This document shows, piece after piece, positions 23,982 to 35,661 of a DNA stretch of 64,000 nucleotides. The position numbers and the translations under genes were made by a program. Source of the DNA: Phycomyces nitens (lineage: Eukaryota; Mucoromycota; Mucoromycetes; Mucorales; Phycomycetaceae); NCBI GenBank assembly GCA_022702545.1, contig JAHRBC010000006.1, forward strand, positions 2,046,001 through 2,110,000. Direction: 5' to 3'. Numbering within the stretch: the stretch's first letter is position 1; every line of letters begins with the position of its first letter. A model generated the notes under the pieces. That model ran no database searches and was not told where the DNA came from. It was given only the letters and a program-made list of their open reading frames with translations.

Positions 23982-23995
23982 CTGGTGGAGGATAA
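23982..23995 (+). promoter_or_regulatory. 3' polypurine tract of element 1
   Basis: CTGGTGGAGGATAA directly precedes the 3' LTR (TGTTG at 23996), the position expected for the plus-strand primer of reverse transcription. Confidence 0.75.
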
Positions 23996-24613
23996 TGTTG
24001 TAAATGAGTATTGATTACTGCTGAATCTGAGAGTAAGACTGAAGGATAAAATAATATCCTCAGCTATTCCAGTCAAACGGATCTGCCTTTATGAGATTAT
24101 CCAATACACAGATCATCATACACATAATTGATTATTATTTATTATTATTATCGTTATCACCATAATATGGGATATACAGATATACACATATTTATCTAAT
24201 GGCATCATCATATTCCATCTACATATTTTGTTTATTATATGAATACTTAATTGAGAGACTACAACTACAATGAATTAATAATTCTAAAACATTACCCAAG
24301 TATCTGGGTCAGAATATTAAAATATTACCAATAGCATAAATGCTCTTCTTTACCAAAGCTCTCTGGCTGATCTGACTGGAGAAGTATCATATCAATAGGT
24401 CTCTCTGGATCTTTCCAGAAAGACAATACTCCTGGAAGATGACTCATCGTAATAAATATTACCAAAGCATATACTGAATTATAAATCAGAAAACATATAA
24501 ATATCAGTAGTTAGTTCTGTGTAGAAAGATAACCTTTTTCTTGATAATAAACACCCTACACAAGTTCTCACGAATTCTTTCATATCTTTCTTATTTTTAC
24601 TCTACCCACAACA
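23996..24613 (+). repeat. 3' LTR of element 1
   Basis: 618 bp, partner of 18315-18932; followed by the CACCC target duplication (24614-24618). Confidence 0.95.
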
Positions 24614-24618
24614 CACCC

Positions 24619-24727
24619 CACCAACACTTATCCTCAGATCTTCCTATTTCTACTTGTTCTCAAGTCAGATAACTCCATCTCCATCACTCTTGAACTCCTG
24701 GACTCTTACCCTTTGCCCAACATTACA
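24619..24727 (+). repeat. 5' LTR of the old Ty3/gypsy element, second part
   Basis: The sequence between the CACCC duplication and the primer site ends CATTACA, giving a CA terminus that pairs with the TG start of this LTR at 17947. The right LTR is truncated before this part, so the assignment rests on position and on the TGG primer site that follows. Confidence 0.65.
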
Positions 24728-24745
24728 TGGTGGAGAAGCTGGGCG
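24728..24745 (+). promoter_or_regulatory. tRNA-type primer-binding site of the old Ty3/gypsy element
   Basis: TGGTGGAGAAGCTGGGCG directly follows the inferred LTR end CATTACA; starting with TGG fits complementarity to a tRNA CCA 3' end. The tRNA species was not determined. Confidence 0.5.
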
Positions 24746-24834
24746 CAGGAAATTACAATAACCAAACCCATACAAATTGCCAAGCAACAAGAGGCGCCCA
24801 ATCTAACCTTTGAATAAGTAACACCAAATCAAAA

Positions 24835-26058
24835 ATGTACAACCAATATCCATCGTACCAAAACAGCACTTCCCAACAGTATATGGGATGGAATCGCCAA
24901 ACAGGCCAGCCATATGAAAATAACCAGCCTAGAGGCCAACCTCCATACCCAGTACATGGGGGAATGAGACCACCACCGTACAATGTCCCAAGCACCGAAC
25001 AAGGGAGCTGGACGCAAGTAAATCATCAGTGGATGCCAGTCGCGCCTACCCCAGGATATATGCTTGACCCCAGAATGGCAATAAATGGACAGACGATGGG
25101 ACAAACATACCAGCAAGAAATGGCATCAGCATACATACCAACATCCGGTTATAACAACTACTCCATAATTCCGATGACAACCTCAGGACCTATGCCATAT
25201 CTACCTCAAGGGTCCATGGTCCAATCATTCACAGGAGAGAATTTTGACGAAAATGCTTACGAATTCTTGGATGCAGTCAAAAACACTCAAGCGTTCCAAG
25301 CTGCCCAGTCTGACCTAGAGAAAATAACAGTAGTTGGCACGTTTCTCACTCAGAAAGCAAAACACTGGCATCAGACCATCACTTGGAAAGAAAAACCCTT
25401 TGAGACCCCCAGTACCCAAACAGCCACAGGAGATAGTTACACTAGACGATTTGTACAACGGTTCTGTAACGAAGAGAAGTTGTTTGCGCTAAACAGTGAT
25501 TTCCTGGATAGGATCCAGTACCTGGGAGAAGAAGGCGCATCATACATCAGAGAAAAAATAAGACTATTGAGAAGGTTCCAGCCTTGGAATGGTGAGGAAG
25601 GAGCCCAAATCCTAGCTCCCATGATCAAAGGCTTACAACCTGGACATCGGGTCCAAGCTATGGACGCATGCCTGAAGTCGGTTGAAGACTTGCAGGAGAA
25701 TGTGGACTGCACAGACCGCATGATGAGACAGGGACTGTTGCCGTGTACCATCAGAGGTGCGTATCAGGAAACAATGGGACACAACATGCACAGCCCATCT
25801 GAATCGGCGCCTTAGACCCTTCCGAGACCCCGAATGGAAGAACCCCAAAGGAATCTCAGCCAAGTCAGAGGAGGCGAGTATCGGGGGGCAGGCAGTTATG
25901 AACGAGGCAGCGAGTATGAGCACCAAAAGCAGACGAGACAGAAAGAAGGCTATAATCCGAACTGTTTCAACTGCGACGAGCCAGGCCACATGCAGAGGTA
26001 TTGCCCAAGACCCTGTGGAGCGTGCAACCGTTTGAACCACGTCAAAAGCCAGTGTTGA
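24835..26058 (+). pseudogene. Gag of the old Ty3/gypsy element, one nonsense codon
   Basis: One frame of 408 codons with a TAG at 25813-25815. The start MYNQYPSYQNSTSQQYMGW opens a Gln/Pro/Tyr-rich N-terminus. A capsid-like region follows (SFTGENFDENAYEFLDAV). A zinc knuckle at the end (CFNCDEPGHMQRYC) is followed by a second Cys/His cluster (CGACNRLNHVKSQC). The TAG is what a CAG codon would give after one C-to-T change. The pol frame overlaps the last 58 bases in the -1 frame. Confidence 0.85.
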
Positions 26059-29000
26059 GAGAACATACCGCAGAACCAAAACAAGCAATCGGGTTTTCCC
26101 GCGGAGCACTACCAGCAGGGGTAAGTGCTCTACAAGCAATAAACCCTGCACAGGAGGCGAAGTTACACCCAGTAACAGCATTGGAAGAGGCAAGAAACGA
26201 GGCGGGAAGGAGAAATCATGAGTTGAATCAGAAGTTGACACAAGAAAGAAGACAGAGGGATACAGGAGATAACATAGCAAAAACCAGCCAACACTATGCA
26301 GTTGAGACCTCAAGAATGGATACAGACAAACTTACCAAGGAGGAAAAAGAGTTACACGAGAAAAGGAAGGTGCAAATGGAAAACATGAGACTGAAGAAAC
26401 AAGCGATCCGGGCCGCCAACCAGGAAGCAAAGAAATTGGGACTACCACTACCGTCAAAAGTAGCGATGGCCAGGAAGCGGTACCCACTAGTGGTAGGTGA
26501 GGAAGGCCAGTTGGACGAGTTTGACATAGTGGCAAAGACCAAGGAAATAGTCATCGAAGTACCTCTATATCAATTGTTATATCACTCACCAGAATTGTAT
26601 CAGAGATATAAGGAAGCTTGGGGATTTAGTGCGGCCACAGGCAAGACCGGAGGCACGACAATGCATCCAATAATGGGAAGCCAAGTTTTGGACTTGACAA
26701 CACTGATACAGGAGCCAACACCACTTCAGGCCGTACATCTGTTTCTTGATGATCTGTTGGTGGAAGCCATGGTGGACAGTGGGGCCACAACAAGTTTGAT
26801 GCCAATGGCGCTCATACAGCAACTCAAGTGGGAAGACCGACTAGAGGAAAGCGATATGAGATTGAACTTTGGAGGAAGAGTGGTAGAACGTGCAGCAGGA
26901 TGCATTTGAGGAGTTACGATGTATTTCACAGACAAACTGCAAGTTGTGAAAGATTTCATCATTTGCGAGCATGTGGATACCCCGTTCATCTTAGGACAAG
27001 ACTTCCTAATAAGTGCAAGGGTAGCCATAGACTCATACAATGAAGAACTGCACTTTGATCTGACCAAAGAAGGAGAGACAACATCAGAAAAGGTTATCAT
27101 AAACATGCACAGAGGTACAGGGTTGTTTAAATTGGAGGACAACGAAGAGGAAGAAGTGACAGATGAGAGCCAAGCCTGTATCCTGTATGTAACCGAGCGG
27201 ACCATTAAGAACCAGGGATGCGCGTGGGTGCTTAAAGAAGACATGATGTTGGACCCTCATGAGGTAACAGAGGTAAAGGTACAAAACACAGAACTGAGGT
27301 GGATGTACAACGATTATCCCCGAATATTAGTTCAAGCAAATGAGGATCGTCACTCGAGCTTGATAGTGTGTCCCACGGTAATCCACCCGACTCGAAAACC
27401 ACAGGTCATGATTGCCAACACTCAGGACACTAGGTTACATCTGAGACAAGGGGAAGTGATAGGTACCTTGGTGTCGGGGTTTGGTTCATTAAAAGAACTA
27501 TTGGGAAGCAATATGGTGACAGAAGTCAAATAAGACATTAAACAGCTAATGGAAACCATGGTGATGTACCCAGGGGTATACAAAAAACCTCAAGTGAGAA
27601 CAGGGCCTATTTTCATGCCTGAGGAAATACCCAGACAAGTAGGACGGATTAATGGGATCACAGTGCAGAACAACGATAAGGAGGAATTGGACTTGAGAGG
27701 ATTTGATATAAATCCGGAATTAAAGCGAGAAGACCAAAAGAGCATTTTAGCAGTATTAGCTAGACATCCCAGTGTATTTGCCGAGAAACTGGCTGATGTT
27801 AATAAACTCAATTGTGAACCTTATCAAATTCGTCTCAAACCTGATGCTATCCCAAGATGATGTCCAGCATATGGAGTGCCGCATGCTGCAAAAGACTGGC
27901 TGCAGCAGGCGTTAAAACAACTATTAGACCTGGACAAAATAGAAGCAAGTACCAGTGAGTGGGCAGCAGGAACGGTGTTAATCCTGGCAAACATTGACAA
28001 GCGAAAGAAAAGAACGAGACAAAAGATGAAAGGCAAGGGACTACAGGTGAAAATTCGCCCAATACCTAGACAACTTCCAGGACAGATATATCAAGTAGGG
28101 AGTCCAGAGGAAGAGGAGAATGGAAGCGAGGAGGAAGTAGGAAACATGGAAGAGTATGTCCATCGCCAGTTCTCATCCGATCCTATGCAGAAAGTTGGAA
28201 TCTCAGTAGATCACACACCTGTTAAGTACACCACAGTAGCACCAAAACAAATGATGAAAGATCCATATCGCCTATGTCTAGACTATAAACCAATCAACGT
28301 CGAAACATTGAAAGACTCCTATCCACTACCTAACATAAATTTCCTCTTTACCATGATGGGGAAGGCAAGATATTTCTCAATAATCGACGCCATGAAAGGT
28401 TATTGGCAAATGGAAATGCATGCAGACGACAAGGAATACATGGCTTTTATTACTCCCTTCGGACTATACCAGTGGAAAGTTATGCCCATGGGGTTACAAG
28501 GGGCACCAGCAGCATGGCAGCGAGCAATGGACAAAGCATTTAGCACTATCCTGTTCCAATGTTTTCTGATGTACATTGACGATGGGGTGATATATTCCGA
28601 CACCCTGAAGGACCATTTAGTACATTTGGAAAAGGTGTTGATTATTGCAGAATCCATAAAATTGTCCATAGCAAAGGCAAAATGTCAATTTGGATACAAA
28701 GAACTGAAACTCTTGGGATATATGTGTGGAGTAGATGGATTCAAGATGGACCCTAGTAAAACAGAGAGAATAGACAAGTGGCCTGTACCCAAGAACGTCA
28801 GCAAGCTGCGTACATTCTATGGGCTGATCCAATACTACAGGCATTTTATACCGCGTTTTTCAGAGGAAACAAGGCCATTGAACGAATTGTTAAAAAAGAA
28901 TGTCAAATTTGAATGGACAGACGCCATCCATCAATGTTTCAAAAGGTGTAAATCCCTCATGACCATGGAACTGGTGTTAATCCACCCTGACTTCTCTCAG

Positions 29001-30872
29001 GAATTCGCGTTATATACCGATGCCTCTAGAACCGCCATATCAGGAATACTGGCCCAAGCGAATTGACAGGACCCTACCCTGCTACATCCGATTTATTATG
29101 GGAGCCGAGCCTTAGTGGGCGCCAAAAAGAACTACACAGTTTATGAACTGGAATTCCTAGCAATTGTCTATTTCATCAAGTATTTTAAACACTATCTGCT
29201 GGGAAACAAATTTCAAGTATATACCGACCACCAAGCACTTTGCTACATGATGAAGCTAAAGGAAGACTCATCTGCAAGGGTTACCAAATGGCTCATGACA
29301 ATCATGGAATATGATTTTGACATTTTTTATCGGCCGGGAACACAAAATGCAAATGCTGATGCACTGTCATGGGCTCCTCAGTTAACCATTTCACGCACGC
29401 AAGAACGAGAGGCGATGAGAGTCATTCGTGATGACTATTTACCCATAAATCATGTAAAGAAAGTGCCTGAAGGGCTAACCACCCAATTTGGAGGTGTTAT
29501 GACGGAAAGGTATGAAGCACTTTGCCAATTTCTAGAGGAACTATCATTCCCAGTGCATACGACCCAAAATGAAAGGGCTATAATTCGACGAATTGCAAAG
29601 GACTATATTGTAAAAGACCACGAAATATATAGACGCACCAATACTGCAAAAGAAGACAAGAAGGTGGTAAAGTACACAGAGGTCTTATCAGTATTGCAAC
29701 AGACCCATGACCATTTGCTGGCTGGCCACCAAGGAGTAATTCGCACCTTTCAATTGCTCAGTAAAAGCTATTATTGGCCAGGTTATTTTGAAGATGTATG
29801 CAAGTATGTGCGATCGTGTCCGGTATGTCAACAGTATCAGAGAAGGGACCCTCCGGTACCATTGGAACCGATCCCTCTGCCGTCACAGGGACCCATGAGT
29901 GAAATAATGATGGATTTTTGCACAGTGCCAAATGACAGCTCTGGTATGACGTGCATTTTGGTAATGATCGATATGTTTTCCGGATGGGTCGAAGCATACC
30001 TGTGCCCGACATATCAATCCGATGCTACGGTGATGGGGATCTATCAGTGGATATGCACTCATGGAGTACCAATCAAGATATATTCTGACGGAGGCAAACA
30101 TTTTGTTGCCACACTCACCGAGAAATTCATGACCGGATATGGTATAGGCCTCCAAATAGGACCGGCTCACCACCCACACAGACAAGGAAAAGTAGAACAG
30201 GCCATACAAACGGTTAAAGGAGTACTTCGAAGATTATGTGGAGCATATGTAGGAACTTGGATTACATGGCTGCCAGCAGCCCTCTACGTCATAAGAATGT
30301 CGCCCGCTGGCACACACGGATTCTTGCCTTACTTCCTAGTATATGGTAGACATCCCCGCACCCACACCAAATCAAATCTGTACATAGGAACTGCCACAAT
30401 AACTGAAGAGGAAGATGAAGACATCATACTAGATTGGTTATTCGAAATCATCACCTTACAAGAAAAGATCATACTGATCGCTAACAGTAGACAGGAGACT
30501 CAGAAGAGGAAGATGAAAGAGAAATATGACAGTATCCAGGCGGCTAAACCCAAGAAATTCCAGGTGTGGGATAGAGTGTTAGTGAAAAATCGAGCAATAA
30601 CAACCTTGAGCTCGGATTTAGGGCCTACCTGGATAGGACCTTATCATATTGTCAAAATCTTGGGAAGAAATGTCTATTATGTATTGGACGGAAATCTGTT
30701 AGTCCCTGCCCCTATCCACGCGGACGCCATGAAGCTGTACTATCAGCGACCGCGAGCGAATGAACTGTATAGAAGATTGGCCCAGGACCGAGGAGTAGAG
30801 GGTGCAGATGCTCGCCCGAGCCGAGAGGTTAAGAGAGGTCGGAGCTCCCTCCCTGAACCTGGACCCTTGTAG
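26001..30872 (+). pseudogene. Pol of the old Ty3/gypsy element (protease, RT, RNase H, integrase), four nonsense codons
   Basis: A single frame interrupted by TGA (26907), TAA (27531), TGA (27858) and TGA (29064). Order: a Lys/Glu-rich linker, the protease motif AMVDSGATTSLMP (about 26770), RT with YRLCLDYKPIN and CFLMYIDDGVIY (about 28570), RNase H from FALYTDASRTAISG, a DHQALCYM motif, then integrase with an HHCC finger (HDHLLAGHQG...CPVCQQYQ) and DDE-type motifs (IMMDFCTVP, YSDGGKHFVA, RQGKVEQAIQ) and a GPYHIVKI motif near the end. It ends with an Arg-rich tail and no chromodomain. Each stop can be explained by C-to-T in CGA or CAA. No insertion or deletion is needed, so decay appears to be mainly by substitution. 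Confidence 0.88.
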
Positions 30873-31181
30873 AATAGTGAGACTATTTTTCCGGCTCGGA
30901 CTGAGCAGTCTGTCCGTAGGAAGCAACGTGGGTCTTGCTCCAAATCAATAGCCACTTGTACCGCTTTTGGGAAACTAGAATATGTACTAGGGTCACGGAC
31001 CATTTAATAAAAAGGAAGTTCTTTCTTGTAGTTTTGTTTTAGAGGGTATCCTGAGAGATCCCTGAGCAAAAGTAGAGATTAAAGAGCCATACCGAGCATT
31101 GAGTAGAGTTGACAGCCTTGATTGATAATCGGAAGACAGACCTCCACAACACACCGCCAACCCTAGTGAGAAACATCTGTG
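30868..31181 (+). repeat. 3' LTR of the old Ty3/gypsy element, truncated
   Basis: Matches the first 315 bp of the left LTR and stops at 31181, where repeat B starts. It begins inside the last codons of pol, so the pol stop lies within the LTR. Confidence 0.85.
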
Positions 31182-31606
31182 CACTACGGCGAGAGGAGTG
31201 GGAACAGCTACCGAAACAGTAACATAACTGCCGTTTTTTCTGATTTTAGACTGCTTTTTCTCCACAGATTGTGGTTGAAAGGTAATGTCATCGATGCCAA
31301 TTCATAAAAGTCGTATGGAATCTCTTTTCATCTGGCAAAGAGGTAGTTGTAGTACCATAGAAAGGGCCCGTAAATTTTTAGGCAACGTTGTTTATCGAAA
31401 TGAGCATTTTATTTGGTGTTGAAGATGTTGAGCATTCTTGAAAAAAATAATTTTTGTCCTGTGTGAACGAAACGGTAACATAACTGCCATTTTTTGAAAC
31501 CGAATTTTTGTTTTTGACATTATTAGCTGCTTTATTTTATTTGGTGTCCATATAATAATATAAAGAAGTATAGAAAGCACATTATAAAGAAAGAATTATA
31601 AAATAA
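31182..31606. repeat. Repeat B, uninterrupted 425-bp copy
   Basis: Starts CACTACGGCGAGAGGAGT and ends AATTATAAAATAA. The other copy (48256-48630 plus 52774-52823) is also exactly 425 bp once the DIRS-like insertion is removed. Inside, a segment around TAACATAACTGCC occurs twice (about 31221 and 31474) in direct orientation. No terminal inverted repeat, coding frame or target duplication is seen. It is a dispersed element of unknown class. Confidence 0.7.
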
Positions 31607-31614
31607 GGGAGATT

Positions 31615-31956
31615 TGTGATATTTAGTAGTAGAAAAGGGACGGTGGATACTTTGAGACTCTTTATTGTGATTGAGAAAAAGTTAAAGTTATGTCCAGTCC
31701 TTGATTCAAGAAGTGTGTTAACTTAGTATTTATAATTATTGTTATAATTCTTATCAGCTTGGATATTCATTATCATAATAGCTGTGTTATTAGTTAATAG
31801 GTATTTTGGGACTTTGTCCCACAATAGATTGGGTATGGTATTTTCATATTTGGATAAGGATTTCTGGATGGTATAGTTTGTCTTGATTTTAGATAATCCA
31901 GCTATCTGGGTTTATATATCACTTTTCTCTGATATACCATTATGCCAAATACAACA
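31615..31956 (-). repeat. 3' LTR of element 2
   Basis: 342 bp, TG...CA on both strands; the element-proximal end (31956) abuts the polypurine tract. Same family as the solo LTR at 16528-16868. Confidence 0.95.
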
Positions 31957-31971
31957 TTACCCCCCTCCAGA
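31957..31971 (-). promoter_or_regulatory. 3' polypurine tract of element 2
   Basis: On the minus strand TCTGGAGGGGGGTAA lies directly before the LTR start TGTTG. The same 19-nt string AGTCTGGAGGGGGGTAATG, including the first two LTR bases, is repeated at 39999-40017. Confidence 0.8.
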
Positions 31972-32482
31972 CTTGACTTTAGTTAAGCACTTGCTTTGGC
32001 GTCTATTATCGTAGTTCTTCTTGGAGATGGAATTTGTTTTGTTTTGTGCACTGAGAATCTTGGTCTGGTCCTTTCTTGGACGTCCTCTTGGTCTTTTTAC
32101 TACAAGCTCATTCGTGATATTCTGTTTGTCTCTGCGTACCCAATATTCTTGGATTGTTTGGAGATCTGTAAACTTATCCGGTGTGATCCAGGCATCTTCT
32201 TCTGGTCCATATCCTTTCCATCTCACCAGAAACTCATGCTTGCCAGCGTTGCCTCTGTGATTGATGATTGCCTGTACTTCAAACAGTTCGTCTTCGAGTA
32301 TTGCCTCGTCCATCAATATCAATTTCAAATCCGATGGTGGGTAATCTCTAGGCAAGAGTGCTCCTGTCTCATCTTGTAATACATATGAGTCTCCTTTGGT
32401 TTGACGGATTACTGTGTATGGCCCTTGATATGCTGGAGCTAATTTGCTGCTTCTTGTAGGTAGTTTGATCATTACATAACTA
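31957..32482 (-). pseudogene. Integrase C-terminus with chromodomain of element 2 (downstream fragment)
   Basis: Starts immediately after the transposon with YSYVMIKLPTRSSKLAP, continues through the GPY-type motif (YQGPYTVIRQ) into a chromodomain (HEFLVRWKGYGPEEDAWI), and ends in a Lys/Arg-rich tail containing the AT-hook-like RPRGRPRK. The stop codon lies in the polypurine tract. The upstream half is at 38984-39989; removing the transposon with one CTA copy leaves both halves in the same frame, aligned to element 1. Confidence 0.9.
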
Positions 32483-32484
32483 TA

Positions 32485-32515
32485 CACTGGAAAAATGGGT
32501 CTGAATACTCATGTG
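32485..32515 (+). repeat. Left terminal inverted repeat, CACTG copy A
   Basis: 31 bp identical to the reverse complement of 38953-38983. Confidence 0.95.
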
Positions 32516-34414
32516 TAAAAGTGCGGTTACTAAGGGGTAAAATTAAGATTTATTAGATACGCTGTATGGGTTTCTGTATGTGCCAAAGCCAAGTTTTACA
32601 CAATGAGTTATGACCTGGTTTCTGCATGAGTATTTACTTCATGGGCTGACCAAGTGGGGGTTGTTAGTATGAGCGGGTCATTAATTTGACCTGATGTACA
32701 GAATAAAAGTCTATTTGAAACCAAGTTTCGTTGTTGTACACTCTTTATATAAGAGGAAAGTTGAAAGCAAAAGAACCTCTTGACATGATTAAAATCCGAT
32801 TATACTCAGGTGGATTGAAGGCTTTCTTAATTTTTAACCAATATTTGAAGGCTATTACTGTGTAATCAAGCATTGAATGCTCCCCCATTATTTTATATCC
32901 CGTACTTATTAGGTTGTTTATGGTTTATATTTGTGTTTATTGGAAAGAATAGAATGGTTCTATACACGAGTTCTAATACTATTACTGTCTATCCTTGCCG
33001 CTTCTACCGGCCTACTTGATACTACTTGGATCGGGTGCTTCTCTACTGAACAATACCTGAAAATAAGGTCCGACGGCGATTTGGGTGGTTGCGGTAGTGT
33101 TCTGATATAATAAAAGTTATATTAGTGACATATATTCAAAAGTGCGGGTGCTATTCAAGATGCGAGGTATATTATACTTACATTGTAAGGGATGGACAAG
33201 AATGGACAAAGAGGGGCTGAGTTGTGCGGCATGGCATCTTGTATGATTAGGTTGACTAGAGATGGGGTAAAATAAATTATTACAGGTGAATTGAGTGATA
33301 AAATAATTAATTTACATACCAGAAGCAGAGTTGGCGATTATAGTAGAGGGATGGTATATGGCGGCCAACAATAGCTTCTTATTAAGAGTATAAAAAATTA
33401 TTAGTAAATAGCCAGAATAATATTTTGAAAAGCACAAAGACCAAGAAACGGCATTACCATTATGATAACCAGTCGTAGATGATGAGGGAGGCAGATGAGG
33501 TAGACAGTGATGGCGGCGGCCTATTGTAGAATAAGAAACGTTAGAAAAGAAAATTATTATTTTTTTGACACAAAAAGATTTTTTTACCATAGCACCAATG
33601 ACGATACCATATAATAGACCATGCCAGTAGAGGAGGTCTATAAGATCAAAAGAGATAGTCAGAATAAATATATAAAAAAGTATAAAAGCTAAAAGACAGC
33701 ATTACCATTATGATGACAGTTGTAGATGATAGAAGACGCAGATGGGGTATAGGGTGATTGATGGCGGCGGCCTATAGGAGAATAAGAAGCATTAGAGAAA
33801 AAAAGTTTGACACGAAAATATTTTTTTACACTGGGACTGATGACGTTATCATATAATAGGCTATGAAAGTGGAAGAGGTCTATAAAATAGAAAGAGAGAA
33901 TCAGAATAATTTGCAAGATGGCACCGGCAACATTTAACTGACCATGATTAGTTTGGAGGAGCAATGCAGGCAGGATGTATTGAATGAGTGCGTGTTTATA
34001 AAGAAGCCGCCAATTTTTTAGTCTAAAGAGGTGTAAAAAAAGAAAGAGAAAATAGGCGCGGATATAAGGAAACAAGAGAAAGGAAAAAGGCTAAAAAGAA
34101 AAAAATACAAGGATATATAATTTGAAACAGAGACAGAATAGGTGTAATGGATAGAGTCCAAAAGCAATAATGGTGCCGTTCATTAATGTGTACAAGAAGT
34201 CTTTTTGGATTTATAAATAAAGCTGTCTTTACTAATATATAATCTGTATTTTATATTATTAAATCCTTTTGACCAACTTGTTCACTCTTCCCACTCAAAT
34301 CCAATTTTTCTATCTATCTGTCTCTTGTGCGTTTTAAGTAAAAGATATGTTTAAACTTAAAGTAGTAAACGAGTATTAAATATTGTGTATTTTTGATATA
34401 ATTTATAATAGAAA
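32516..34414 (-). other. 1.9-kb region with tandem exon-like units, CACTG copy A
   Basis: No long frame exists, but two divergent tandem units of about 245-250 bp are visible at about 33450-33665 and 33700-33895. Each has, on the minus strand, a 50-nt block (ACCTC-TT/CC...), a GTAAAAAAAT donor-like site, a TA-rich stretch ending ATAG, and a 63-66-nt block starting GCCGCCGCCATCA and ending ATCATAATG before GTAATG. Further down the minus strand are CTTCTG|GTATGT, ACAATG|GTAAGT and TTATATCAG|AACACT. This looks like a spliced minus-strand transcript with duplicated exons. No single frame stays open through both units, so coding is unproven. It could be a third transposon gene, a non-coding RNA or a relic. 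Confidence 0.35.
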
Positions 34415-35529
34415 ATGTCAAACCAAAGAAGGAATATTGCTCCACGACCTGCTGACGACGATGTCAATATGCAGACGGTCATCACGAATCTCCAAGAGGA
34501 TCTTGCCTCAATTAGAGGCGACATGACCACGATGAACAGAAGAATGGGGACTCTTATTGAGTCCAACCTCACTGTCATTGCTGCCACAAGTATTGTGGCT
34601 CCAGTACCTGTTCTTGCCTCTGTTGCTGCCCCAACTGCCGAGGCCACAAATGAATCGATGTCTGATGCAAAGAAACGTGTGTTTGTAGGTGTCACCAGAT
34701 ATAATATCCTATCAACTAAATTCTTATTTTGATCAAACAGAAAGATATTCGTGAATATTTGTGGCAGCCAAAGTTGAGGTCAAGGGCGTTGGTTGACATC
34801 CAGGCAAATAACAACAAGCCAAGGTGGGATGTCCATACTCACTTTGACGAGAGTCCCAACAAGGAGCTGGTAGAACGTCTACTGGCTTACCTTGGGCCAA
34901 ATTTTGTTGGCTCGCCCTTGAGAAGAAGTGACATTCGAGAGAAAGTCTACAGAAACTTCTGTAGCCGTCGTCAGGAGCAGAGAAAGTCTTCTGAGAAGAA
35001 GGCAGTCTCCAACGCTCGTTCGAGAAGGGCAAACCGTGAAAAAGATGTAGGTTGTATACTATTCAAACTAGAGACAAATATTAATGAATACATGTTGGAT
35101 ATTTGTTAGCATTTCGAACGTCGCATGACTGCCTTTCTCAAACATAAGGAGGCCATTGAGCAGGCAATGGGGCAAGTTTGTTCTGGTCTGCTTCAGAAAG
35201 AAGCAATGTCTGAAGGAGAATCAGACAACGATACTTCAAAGACTCTTGGCAAGCGTCGGGTCTCCGTTTATCGCCCAAGCTGGAGAAGCGATGAGGTAAA
35301 TTATTCTGTAAACAATATATAATAATATATTTATTAAGATATCATTTTTGAAATATTAACAAATGCTATTTAGTTCAACCGGTTTATTGAAATCGTTGAC
35401 TCATTCGTTTCTCTTGACTTGGGGATGAATGCTCATCAGATGCTGTCAAGAGATCTCAAAGGAGTCAGAGACTTAGCAGTCCCTGGTGACTTGGCCGCCC
35501 GTCTGCCTCCTTGGGTCATAAGAAATTAA
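34415..35529 (+). CDS. CACTG-transposon accessory protein, copy A (unrecognised family)
   Basis: Four exons, join(34415..34684, 34741..35046, 35110..35295, 35374..35529), give 305 residues with all introns in phase 0. I do not recognise a named domain. The start is MSNQRRNIAPRPADDDVN, then an amphipathic stretch (LQEDLASIRGDMTTMNRRMG) and an Ala/Val-rich linker. Exon 2 encodes a basic 102-residue module (KPRWDVHTHF...SDIREKVYRNFCSRRQEQ). Exon 3 has LLQKEAMSEGES and YRPSWRSDE; exon 4 continues FNRFIEIVDSF and ends LPPWVIRN. The copy-B partner at 59270-60534 has the same four-exon layout, an exon 2 of the same length and the same three motifs. It is tail-to-tail with the transposase, as in copy B. 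A DNA-binding partner in transposition is a guess based on position and basic charge. Confidence 0.8.
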
Positions 35530-35661
35530 ATAAAAAATAAATAAAAAACAATTGTTTTATTTTACTCTTGCTTACGTATTTAATCCCAAAGACATGTTTA
35601 AAGGCAATGAATGTTTTGTTTTGTTCTTTTTAAAAGAAACAAGTATTTATTTATTAATGCT

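Larger units (their letters stand above)
18315..24613 (+). mobile_element. Chromovirus-type Ty3/gypsy retrotransposon (element 1), structurally complete
   Basis: Two 618-bp LTRs (18315-18932, 23996-24613) begin TGTTG and end CAACA, and differ at five positions by eye, all transitions. The 5-bp CACCC flanks both sides (18310-18314, 24614-24618). Inside are a long gag-pol frame, an integrase frame shifted by -1, and a chromodomain separated by one in-frame TGA. It sits inside the left LTR of the older element, so it is younger. Confidence 0.95.
17947..31181 (+). mobile_element. Old Ty3/gypsy retrotransposon, interrupted by a younger chromovirus
   Basis: Left LTR pieces 17947..18314 and 24619..24727 are separated by the chromovirus at 18,315-24,613; together they make a 477-bp LTR starting TGTAG and ending TTACA. 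The right LTR (30868-31181) keeps the first 315 bp and is cut off by repeat B at 31182. Six differences are visible between the LTRs. Order inside: tRNA-type primer site at 24728, gag, protease, reverse transcriptase, RNase H, integrase (Ty3/gypsy order). No chromodomain is seen. Five nonsense codons make it inactive. No flanking duplication can be recognised because the right end is lost. Confidence 0.88.

Noticed and set aside
29064..29066. TGA recoded as an amino acid in this genome
   Set aside because: Host genes use all three stops normally (uL1m TAG, uL5m TAA, and so on), and TGA inside elements alternates with TAA and TAG at decayed sites.
31182..31606. Repeat B as a CACTA transposon because it starts CACTA
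   Set aside because: The other end does not form an inverted repeat with CACTACGG and no flanking duplication is seen.
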